Of a DNA stretch of 64,000 bases, positions 39,678-49,400 are shown piece after piece; the stretch's first letter is position 1; each line of letters opens with the position of its first letter. The translations under genes were made by a program, and so were the position numbers. A model generated the notes under the pieces. That model worked only from the letters and a program-made list of their open reading frames with translations, did not search any database and was not told the origin of the DNA. Where the stretch lies: NCBI GenBank assembly GCA_905221605.1, contig CAJNDS010002113.1:637501-701500 (forward strand). The letters run 5' to 3'. Source of the DNA: Symbiodinium natans (lineage: Eukaryota > Sar > Dinophyceae > Suessiales > Symbiodiniaceae).

Positions 39678-40198
39678 TGCGACAAGCAGCGTCCGCGACA
39701 AACCTGCGCGACAAGCCTCCGCGACAAGCCTGTGCGACAAGCCCCTTCTTATATGAGTATGCCATGTCGCTACGCAGGCAAGCTTTTGTGAGCTCTTCTT
39801 TGGAACTGTGCAGGTGAAGCCCTGAATGCAACGGTTATGGGTACCTGCTCCGCGACATGCCCTGCGACATACCGCGACATACCCGCGACAAGTCATCAAG
39901 TGGCCCTGGCCAATACTTACCTGTTTTCCGATCGCCTCATGTGTCGCGAGAAGCCGCGCCAATTGAGGGCACCTGTGGTGCAGGTCAGGCAGGCCGATAT
40001 TTCGGGCTTAGGGTTGAGGGTTTAAAGGGTTGAGAAGTCGGCTATAGTTCGGCTATGTTGCTGTTGAAGTACGGATTTCATATTACCCTCTTCAAGGCGA
40101 AACAGCCGCGACAAACCCCGCGACATACGTATGAAACAAGTGGGCGCGACATACGCATGTAACACAGGCGGGGGGGCGGGACACCGCGACATACCCCC
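39678..40198. repeat. Clustered CGCGACA words
   Basis: About thirteen copies of (C)GCGACA followed by AGCC, AACC or TACC, in three groups (39678-39745, 39850-39900, 40108-40195) with irregular spacing. Not found elsewhere in the window at such density. Open frames on the minus strand (repeated MSRGLSR-like peptides) follow from the repeat. Confidence 0.85.
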
Positions 40199-40487
40199 AT
40201 TTAGACCCACAGCCATGTGTCTACACAACCGAAACCTCCCTTAATTAAGACACGCAAAGCCTTCTGTTTGTGTAGTTTTATTTTCGAATCTTTAGGAGTC
40301 TTACGTGCTGGACACTACGGCTTCATAGGGTTTACGAGCAAACCGCCCTAGCCATAGCTTTGGATGTGTCCCTTATCGTCATCGCCTCGAACGGGGGAAC
40401 AAATTCTGGGGTGCTGGGTTACTGTCATGACATTCAACAGCTGCTGTAGCTGGTACTGTCCGAGGGCATAGTAAGGGAGGTGTCGGA

Positions 40488-40573
40488 ATGATTACGAATA
40501 CGTTTCCCTCACCGTCCCTTGCAGAATATACCATAGTATCCCCCAAAGCCCCATTCGAATTATTAAGGCCCTA
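40488..40573. mobile_element. MITE-like family C copy
   Basis: Carries GTGTCGGAATGATTACGAAT and AAGCCCCATTCGAATTATTA, as in the copies at 10329, 10974 and 40910. Confidence 0.55.
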
Positions 40574-40909
40574 GAGTAGCCCCCTTAACCCTAAACCCTA
40601 GATCCTAAACCCGAAGCCCTCACTCCCAAACCTGAGCCCCATGCCTCGGACCCGGAGTAGGCCCTTGTTCATTTTTTAGGGCTGGGGTTCCCTTATCATG
40701 CCCTTAAAACCCGAAAGGTGCGCCCTGTTTATTCCTACCAGGATGGGCTATTATAGGCTAATCAACCCTACAAAGGGCCTTTTTGAGGGGTTATAGGGTC
40801 TAGTAGCCCGTCCTGGTAGGTTACTCCTGAATTCCAGCTTAGGAGCGGGTGTTTTGGCCCTTCGTGGCCTTGATCCTTTGCTCGCTGATGGTGTGGCTTG
40901 GCTGATATC

Positions 40910-41042
40910 CGGGTCGGAAGAACTAGGAATAGTATTCCCTGTATGGCCCCTTTTATACGTAGACTATAAGAACCCCCAAGACCCTTATACTATTTAGAAA
41001 AACCCAAGACCCTATTCTAATCATTACGGTCCCTATATTACT
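40910..41042. mobile_element. MITE-like family C copy
   Basis: GGGTCGGAAGAACTAGGAAT, then AAGACCCTATTCTAATCATT and CCCTATATTAC. The core word ACCC(C)AAGACCC is repeated inside it. Confidence 0.55.
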
Positions 41043-42717
41043 GCCTACGAGTCGGTCTTTTTTGGTCTACGGGGGCTAGCAACCTCCTCTCTTTGAAGCT
41101 TCGCCACACTGCGAAGCCCCAGGACGCGTTGTTGGACTGCAACCCCCCCTTCTTCTAGGGTTTAGGGTTTGGGGTTTAGGGTTTAGGGTTAGGGTTTATA
41201 AGGGTTTATGGTTTAGTGCTCACAAGGTCAGATGACCGCGCAGCTTAGACTTACCTGAAGAAGCCATAACAGACTTTTTTGTAGACTATTACTTTTGAAC
41301 CCCTTGTAGGATTCTTAGGTACTCGTAGCATACAAAAAAATAGGCTTTGGGTCTTCAGGTAGTCCTGTCCTTCCAACGCAGCCGGGAGAAAAATGGTCTT
41401 CACAGTCCGCGCCACCGAACTGCTCCACGTACATACACAGAGCCACTAAACCCTAAACCCTAAACCCTAAACCCTAAACCCCCCAAAACCCTGAAGCCTC
41501 CGGTCCAGGAGAGGGCTCAAGCCGCTCTACAACATAGCCAGGAGGGGCAGCCACAACTTCAGGCGGCTCACGTCAAGCGTTGAAGGGTTTAGGGTCAAAA
41601 ACTCGGGGTGCTTGCTCTAGGACCTGGAGCTTTGATTCGTAAACCAAGAAGGGTGCCCTTTGTTTTCCTAGGTTACTCCTGGGTCTAGAGAAACTCTGGA
41701 CATTTTTTGCAGGGGTTGCACCTGAATTGCTGGCCCTATTAGTTCTCGTTCGGGCACCAAGAACATGAAGCAAATTGGCCCATGAGCCTTCCCAAGATGC
41801 CTTGGGTAGATTTAAGACGATGATCCCGGTTCGCCGTTCCCCCCCCCCCCCCCCCCCAAAGGTTATGCCCCCCGCCCTCCCTTGTATGGCATCGCCCCCC
41901 CCCCCCCCCCCCCCCCATCCCTCCCCTAGACCCTCCCCTAAACCCTAAACCTTAAACCCTAAACCTGGAACCCTAAACCCTAAAATACCCCAAACCCTGA
42001 ACCCTAAGCCCTAAACCTTCAACCCTAAGCCTGAAACCTCAAACCCGAACCCCCCGACCACAGCACAGGAGGGGTGGGGGGTGTGGGGGGGGGGGGACCG
42101 TAAACCCTGAATCCTAAACCTTAAGCCCTAACTAAACCTACGAACCGTGTGACAGCTTAGAAGCCCTAAACCCTAACTAAGCCCTAAACCGTTTAAACCT
42201 TACACCTTGCACCTTAAACCCTAGCCCCAACCCCCAACCACACCACACTAGAAGACAATAACCACACCACAAGCACAGAGGTGAGGGGTACCATGGGTGG
42301 GGGGTTGGGGGGCCCGGCCTGATCATACATATGTATATATACCCGAAAGAGACCCCGAACCTGACATTGCAGCGGTGGTGATACGCACACAGGAGCTTTC
42401 TAGGTTTACGCGAGATACTCGAATCCCCTTGCCCCGTCCGGGTGCAAAAGGCGCCAGAAAACTGAGCGACTCCCAGCGTGCAGGTATTTTTTGATTGTCT
42501 ATGCCGCGGGGCCCGGACGCTGCATCCAGAGAAGACCAGCTTTGGTTGCCGGGGGTTTAGGGTTTTTGGGGTTAGGTTGGGATTAAACGGGTATAAACAC
42601 ATGTGCCAGCTCTAAAGGAACGGCGGTCCTCTTTTGGGTACTCAGTATCAGGATCGTAACTACGGCTCCATATGATAGGGGAACCCCAGAAGGGGGAACA
42701 ATTGCAGAGAGCTTACC

Positions 42718-42782
42718 ACGTCATCGCCGCGCGCGTGTGCGTGTGTGTGTTTATTTGTTTTCCTGTGTGTGTGTGTGTGACT
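42718..42782. repeat. (GT)n microsatellite
   Basis: Two GTGTGT runs separated by TTATTTGTTTTCCT. Confidence 0.85.
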
Positions 42783-43473
42783 TATTTCTTGGAAGCTGGT
42801 TTAGCAGAAATTTCCCATCGCCCAAAATAATGATTAAGGCCTCCTTGTTGAAGGGGTCTTGGACTCTCTGGGGAAGCCGTGTAGGAGGTGATTTTTACCA
42901 TCTTGCTGAACCCTAAACCCTAAACCCTACACCCCAAACCCTAAACCCTAAACCCTGATTCCTGCCCAGGTCGGGACACCTGACCGGGAGTATGCTGCAG
43001 ACCCAGCTGGTGCTGATGTCTCCAATCCGGGGGCCCTAAACCCTAAACCCTAAACCCTCATGGGTTTAGGGTTTTAGGGTTTATATGGTTGTGCTTGAAT
43101 CTTGAGGTGGCCCCCAAGTTGCATCATGGGGCCACCTTTTTGTTGGGTCCGATGTGTTTGGAAGGAGGTTTAAGATTCAGGGCAGGGTGTTAAACTTAGT
43201 GCATGACATGTCGATGCGATTCTTGCTTGATCAGCTTTGAAGCAGACTGTACTCCTGCATGCAACCGTCGGTGGTAGCCATGCGTACCTACTCAAGCTCA
43301 AGGAATGAATGCGTTGAGGCACTGACAAGTTTTGGGAAGACCGTTGGTAGAGCGGGTTAGCACGTGCGCCCAACTGAAAGTATGCAAACCCCAACGAGTC
43401 ATCTTTCACTTCAAGCTTGTTCTGTCCTCGGCCGGTGAGCTTGCGCGGAAGGGCCTGTGTCACCTTCTCAGCC

Positions 43474-43574
43474 GTACTTGGGGGTTCATGGCTACTTATA
43501 AGTAGGGTTAGAAGGGGGGGGACAACCTAAGTTCGGGTACTTATAGCTCCACTTGTCCATGAACCTTAAGGTGG
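43474..43574. mobile_element. MITE family B copy
   Basis: TACTTGGGGGTTCATGG at left; CCATGAACCTTAAGGTGG at right. Confidence 0.7.
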
Positions 43575-43704
43575 AAACTCCTAACGTCCGACTCCTGCAA
43601 CGCTGTTGCTGAGGGCTTCGGGGCTTCGCAACCAGTTGGCTGAGTTTGCTTCCATCGGGGCGACCCTGCCAAGACGGCCTTTCCTAGTTTCAGCAAGTAG
43701 GTCC

Positions 43705-43816
43705 TACCTGGAGGTTTATGGGTACTGAAATCCCAACTGTACTCGTCAGTCTACTTAGGACCTACTTATGGTAGACATAATTGGGGTTATAAGTAGTGCC
43801 CTTGAACCTCCAAGTA
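43705..43816. mobile_element. MITE family B copy
   Basis: TACCTGGAGGTTTATGGGTA at left; CTTGAACCTCCAAGTA at right, with ACTTATGG and TTATAAGTA inside. Confidence 0.75.
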
Positions 43817-44839
43817 AGCCCCGAGCCACAAGCCCTCAATGCCGGAGGTCTCGAACCCGTGGTTAACCGCCGCAATCTTCTTCCTCAGGCACGGTTGAGG
43901 GAGGGCCTTTGGGGTTGAGGGTTTAGGGTTGCTGGCACGCAAGCTTGGACAGCACTACCGGAAAACCGGAAGTACAAACAAAGAACGCCATGAGGACCTG
44001 AATCGTTGAAGCCTTCACGTCCTCCACCCCAAACCCTCAGCCCTAAAACTACTTCTCGTAACCCTAAACCTCACACCGATCTGGCCGACTAAATCCCCGA
44101 AACCCGAATGCCCCACATCCCGGACATGACTATGCCCTATGCCCAGATCAGTTTTGCACCGTATTGCGCTTGGGGTTTTAGGGTTTAGGGTCGAGGGTTT
44201 ATACGGTTTAGGGTTGAGGGTTTATGGTGTTTAGGTTTAGGGGCTCCTAAGCACTACACCCCAAAACGCTCAACAGCGCGACCCTCATCGACCCGTCCTG
44301 CATGCAGGGGGGTGCTCGCCTTCGCGGCGACGTCAATCGCAATCTGGAGGATGCTGCTCTCATCCCGCCCCTGCTTTGGGGATCAGGGTTTGAGGCTTAG
44401 GGTTGAAGAGTTCGAAGAGTTCAGGGCTGTCCCAGAGCGCGCCAACACGTTGCCGACGCAAATATAGGAAGTATCTGCACCCCTTTGGACACAAGCTAAA
44501 TGGGAAATCTCTGCACCCTGAACCCAACACCCCTTGGTCCTTGGTCTGAACGGAGTCCAGCCATAAAGCCTAAGTCCTGGACGTTGAGTCCCACTAGACT
44601 CAACCAGCAGGTGAATTCGAGGACCCTCAAACCAAGTGTCCATTATCGGTCTCACGCGTACGAAACAACCGATGCCATATAGCACGAGACACACTCAAGA
44701 TCGACCCTTAGCGTTCTCTCATCCCCAATGGACCTCCAGAGGTTTGTAGGGTCTGTTGGTCGGTTTGGGGCTGGGTGGTCAGCAAATCGAGCTTCATTAT
44801 CGTTGCTCGCAGATCAGCACATCCCAACCAGACCTGCAG

Positions 44840-44902
44840 GACCTACACCTTTGACAGCGGGGACATGATTTGGACTTCTGTGCGCCGGCGCGATTTCTAT
44901 AG
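44840..44902 (+). CDS. Candidate micro-exon, unrecognised
   Basis: After TGCAG, encodes TYTFDSGDMIWTSVRRRDFY with ordinary protein composition. The donor is not fixed and no family was recognised. Confidence 0.35.
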
Positions 44903-45684
44903 AATGCCGTTGGCCACTGCAAGTCAGATTTTCGCGGAGCCTAAAGCCTAAACCCCAAACCCCTGTGTAGCCCTCTATAAACCCTAAACCCTAAACCCTA
45001 AACCCTTTTCTCCATCCGGCCCCCATCCTGCCCGTGTTGACATGTCGGCCCAGGAGTCATGGAGCCCTTTAAACTCTGAACCCTAAAGTTTAGGGTTTCG
45101 GGTTTAGGGTTTAGGGTTTAACCCCTCGAGGCGTATTCACAATGACATCCCCTGTGTCCGCTGATAGAATCATGATGGAATGGCTTGGAGTCGTCCTCGT
45201 CTGAAAGCGTATGGTATCCCAGGACACCAGCAACCAGAGCATCATCTAACCAAGAAGAGAGGATACTATAGTCTTCATCGTCGTGTTCTCATCATTACAT
45301 CCGTAGTCGCTGCAGTCGCATTGTCGGGAACGCGCAAGCATGGGCCATTATACCCTAAAACCCCTTAGAAAGGCCCGTTATAGTGTTGATGATGAGATTA
45401 GTTATAGGGCCCAATAGCCCATCCTGGAGAGTAAGCAAGCATAGCTGTGCGCAAAGAAGGTTTCATTAGTGGTATACATCGGGATGGTATTTCGTCAGGG
45501 TCAAGAAAACCATGTGCGACTCAAAAACCCTAGACCCCAAACGCTAAAACCCTAAGCCCTGAAAAATACCCAGCAGCTCCCCGAATGGGGCTGGGGCTGA
45601 ATAGGGTTCTCTGGCTTCGTGCCAGGCATTGATCCGCACGTTCTTTGTCAGCAGCTACCTCTTCCTGCGATTGAAAGAAGGCCT

Positions 45685-45810
45685 CTACTTGAAGGTTCAT
45701 TTTTTGTATTGGGTTTTAGGGTTTAGGGTTATAAGGACCCTAAATGAGGTCAAAACCGGAATTACCCTACTTATACCCCTACTTCTAAGTACCCATGAAC
45801 CTCCAAGTAG
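45685..45810. mobile_element. MITE family B copy with internal telomere word
   Basis: CTACTTGAAGGTTCAT at left and ACCCATGAACCTCCAAGTAG at right, with GGGTTTTAGGGTTTAGGG inside at about 45712-45729. Confidence 0.75.
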
Positions 45811-45939
45811 CAGCATTCTTCATGGCTCCATGTAAATTAATAATTAATTCATTATAATTATTTAAATAATAATTAATTTTTACTTAATATTTAATAAAAA
45901 AGGCTGACAAGATTCCTTCTAGCCAAGTCTTCGCGATCT

Positions 45940-46042
45940 CTGAGTCGCTGAGTGAGTACACTTTACACTTTTTGGGATACAAGAATCCCCTATAGAACTG
46001 AAAGTGTGCACTTTTTTGGGGCTTATGAACTCAACAACTAAG
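45940..46042. mobile_element. MITE family D copy
   Basis: GCTGAGTGAGTACACTTTAC, then GAACTGAAAGTGTGCACTT and ACTCAACAACTAAG. It lies about 145 bp from the retrotransposon end. Confidence 0.7.
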
Positions 46043-46186
46043 ATTTAGGGTAGTAGGGTTCAGGATATCTTGCGAGGCTTCGACTGGACAATGGTCTGGT
46101 CACTAGATTCCATCGTGGATGCCGGGCGCTTGGAAATGAGCACGGTGTGAGTGGCTTTTGCACCCCTTTATTCCCTCCCTCCCTCC

Positions 46187-46328
46187 TGAAGTTTTCAGGT
46201 CAGCACATGAGGGAACATATAAACCGTTAAGTACGCCTCTTTTATCGGCAACTTGAGCCACAGTCGAGGGTAAAGCGATGGTATGCACAGCTCGCAAAAG
46301 GAGTGTAATTCCTCCATGAAAAACTACA
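46187..46328 (-). repeat. 3' LTR of the copia element
   Basis: On the minus strand it reads TGTAGTTTTTC...AAAACTTCA, with TG/CA ends. All internal bases match the copy at 58442-58583. Confidence 0.93.
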
Positions 46329-46338
46329 CCCCCCTCAC
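46329..46338 (-). promoter_or_regulatory. Polypurine tract
   Basis: The minus strand reads GGTGAGGGGG directly before the 3' LTR, where copia elements prime plus-strand DNA. Confidence 0.65.
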
Positions 46339-46378
46339 CGTGCTTGGCACAAGCTAAGGTGGACAGAGGATTACGACA

Positions 46379-46392
46379 CACCCTTTCGGGTG
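46379..46392 (-). other. GNRA hairpin repeat copy 1 (3' untranslated)
   Basis: Sense strand CACCC-GAAA-GGGTG: a perfect 5-bp stem with a GAAA tetraloop, between the last stop codon and the polypurine tract. Confidence 0.85.
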
Positions 46393-46475
46393 GCCCATGT
46401 TGTCCCACCCGCTATGACCGAAACAAAGGTGAAGGGAAAGCAAAACTTGAGCTATTGTGCATACAAAATGGGCAT

Positions 46476-49400
46476 TCAGCGGCTCCACCACTGCGATCCG
46501 CGCTGACTGCTCCAGCGGGATGAGCCCCAACCCTGACTAGCTGGCTCACGCCACTCACGCCACTCCCGCCATTCACGGTCTGACCACCACTGTTCTTGCC
46601 CTTGATGCCAGGGTGCTTCACGAACAGCTGTGTCCCTTGATGAGGCGCTCTGCGTCGATGGACGGGTAGTAGTGGCAGCCTCCGTTCGCTGCTGTGCCGT
46701 CTCTCGATTCTTGGCGGCGTGGTAGGCGGTGATTCTTTCCTGCTCCTCGGCAGAGTGGATGCATTCGGCTGCCAGCATTTGCAGCTCGGCAATCATGCCT
46801 TCCGGCGTTTCATGCTTGATTTCCACAATGCCGTTGAAGCTGTAGATTGTGCGGGCACCGGACAAGCGGGTGGCGATATCGGCATAGAAGCTGAAGCCGA
46901 TGAAGGCGCCGCCGTAGGCCATCCCGATGGGGTTCTCGGAGAACTGGTCAATCAGTCCAGCCGATTTTAGGCCATCCATTGGCGCATCGCCATAGTAAAC
47001 CAACTTGCCCGGCATTCCCTTTCGGGAAGCTCCGCTGAGATAGTTCGACCCCGCCTGCAGGAGCCGCTGCTCTTCTGTGCGGCCTGGGTCCGGGAGCACG
47101 GCCTTCACCAGGAGGTCCATTCGGCACGCATCCTGAACCGTGATTCCGTTCCTCATCATCTGCAGGAAGAAGGTGGCATCACGTTCCAACCGATCAGCAA
47201 TGGAGTCGAACTTGAGCTTTCTCGCACGTTGGAACTTGTCTTTGGCATCGCGTATGATCAGCGCATCCAGGGAGACTGAGCCCCGCTGTTTGCTGAACTT
47301 TTCTGCGATGCCACGGAGGTGTCCCAGGAGATCCTCATTCCGAGCATTGTACGTCAGCTTGAGGAGTGTGGTGCGGCGGTTTTGCTGGAACGAGGAGTAC
47401 TGGCGGCTTGCCTTGTTGGACTCCGGAAACTGGTTTTCACCGCATGTCATGCAAAAGCGCTGCCCAAGCAGGACGATGCGCTGGCAGGCCGAGCATGGAT
47501 AGCTCCCGTATGGGGCTTCGCTGTCGCTCTCTGCCTCTTCCGTGTCGGATACCTCCTGTGCAGGCTGCGTTTGATCATCCACCGATTCCTCGTCTTGCTC
47601 TTCAATGGATTCCAACGCAGCAGCCTCGATCCTCGCCTTCTTTGCCTCGATGAAAGCGCCAACAGTGCCCTTGGCTCGCTTGGGTTGGTCTTCTGGGACA
47701 GCCCTTGATGCCAAGGCTTTGACTGTTGAGCTCGAGGAGGCTTGTTCAACAGTATCCGGCTCACCCTCTCGGGTGGCTGCAGGCTGGGCCTCTCCCGCTC
47801 TTGCGTAGATCACCTTGTTCGTGTTGGTGTCCACACATGACAGGATATACTGAGGGCCAACGACTGCACGGGTCAAGATCCCGCGGGTACTGTTCTCGAA
47901 GAAGACGAGGCCATCTCGGAGAGCTTCATGCAGGTTCACCGCAATCTGGAACGGCTGCGTCGACCTGAGTCCAGAAGTGTACTTCTCGTCCTTGAGGGTG
48001 GTAGGTGAGAAGTACGCATGGGCACGCCCGCCCTTTCTGCCGCCAGCAACCTTGATCCCGGATTTCAAAATCAACTCCACGCTCTTCGCATCCGTGCGGT
48101 GGTATATGACCTGTGGAGCGACATCCAAATTCTCGTTTGTGAGAAACCTCCGGGCAAGGAACTCGTCTGACTCGATGCGCATCACCTTCTCCGAGTGGCC
48201 GGTGACTGCTCTGATCCGCACAGGAAAGAGGGAGAGATTCAGGCTGTTGCTGATCTCGTGTCGGATCCCAAGAATCTCGAACCTCCTCTTTTTGTCCTGC
48301 GCGGTCACCTGCAGCAGCTGTCTTACGCCCCATTTTCGACGAGTTGCTTCATTGAAGCGGTCCAGGAGCTTATCGACATCCGTCCACATGGCGATGTCGA
48401 AGTCCAGCCCATACCAGTCATTCTGGTGTCCCCTCAAGAGCAAGCTGAGCAGCTTGAGGTCGCCGTGCCTAAAGTTCACCCGCTGTTCATACTTGCGGAG
48501 ATCGGCACTTGGCAGAGGCTCAAGGTCGTGGAGCTCCCCGTTGTACCAGTAACCGGTCATCGGGAGGTCCTGCTCCTGGCTTTCCTCTCCACCATGGGTT
48601 TTGGATGCGTCCTGGTACATCTCGCGGGCGTAGACGTCCTCGCTTTGCCCCGACGACTTACCCTTTCGGGTAGCTGCGCTTGTTGCCCGGCCGTCTGACG
48701 CCAGGGGAGGTCGGTAATCCCCATCATCGGCGAGCACGACCTCGTTCAGGGGAAGGTACTCAGCCTTCTCTGACTCGGCCTGGACGACCTCACCCTTGAC
48801 CTCATCGATCTCCGATACGTCCGAAACCACAGGGTATTCCACCTCTGATCGGGCGATCGTCTTATCTTGCTGAGCGGGTGCGGCAACTGGTTCATGCGCA
48901 GTGTTAGCGTCGGGGACCTCCCACCAGGTGTCTTCCTTGCTGATCTTCACGGGCACAGGCGCTTTGATCTTGTGGACCTTCAGGTCTTTTCTGCCACTTT
49001 CAACCACCTCCTTGTAGAGGCGTAGGGCTTCACGACCTGCTGCACTGTCCATCCTGTATCCGCCTTCCACCTCGACGTAGGGAAAAAGATCTCCTAGTCG
49101 ATCCAGAACATCTGCATACCGTGACGCTTCCCTTTCTAGGTCGCCAAGGAGCGCCGTGGTGTAGATGTAGTCTTGGATCTGCTTGCGGTTTTCGGGGGTA
49201 TCCCAAAGATGAAAATCATCGTAATAGGACAGCTTCATTGCCTGGGATGTGGCGTTCTGAACTTGCAATCCGCGACTCGTGAATTCATGAAACATCTTGG
49301 AGATGAATTCATTGTACGCGGGATGCAAGTTGTAGGTCTCGTGGTCAACGTTGCCGACGATGCGGACAAACCCGATATGCGGCTCACCCGCTAGGGTGGC

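Larger units (their letters stand above)
36856..46186. other. Mosaic region without a recognised gene
   Basis: Contains MITE copies, the CGCGACA array (39.68-40.20 kb), telomere-like tracts (thinner than before 36 kb), C homopolymers near 41843-41916 and isolated coding-like pieces. 36,900-38,250 has open frames on both strands without recognisable motifs. Confidence 0.6.

Noticed and set aside
39678-40198. CRISPR-like array
   Set aside because: The repeated word is only 7-11 bases, spacing is irregular and the DNA is eukaryotic.
43340-43410. Possible tRNA gene (GTTGGTAGAGCGGGTTAGCA)
   Set aside because: The D-arm-like word is not followed by a convincing anticodon arm, T arm or matching acceptor stem.
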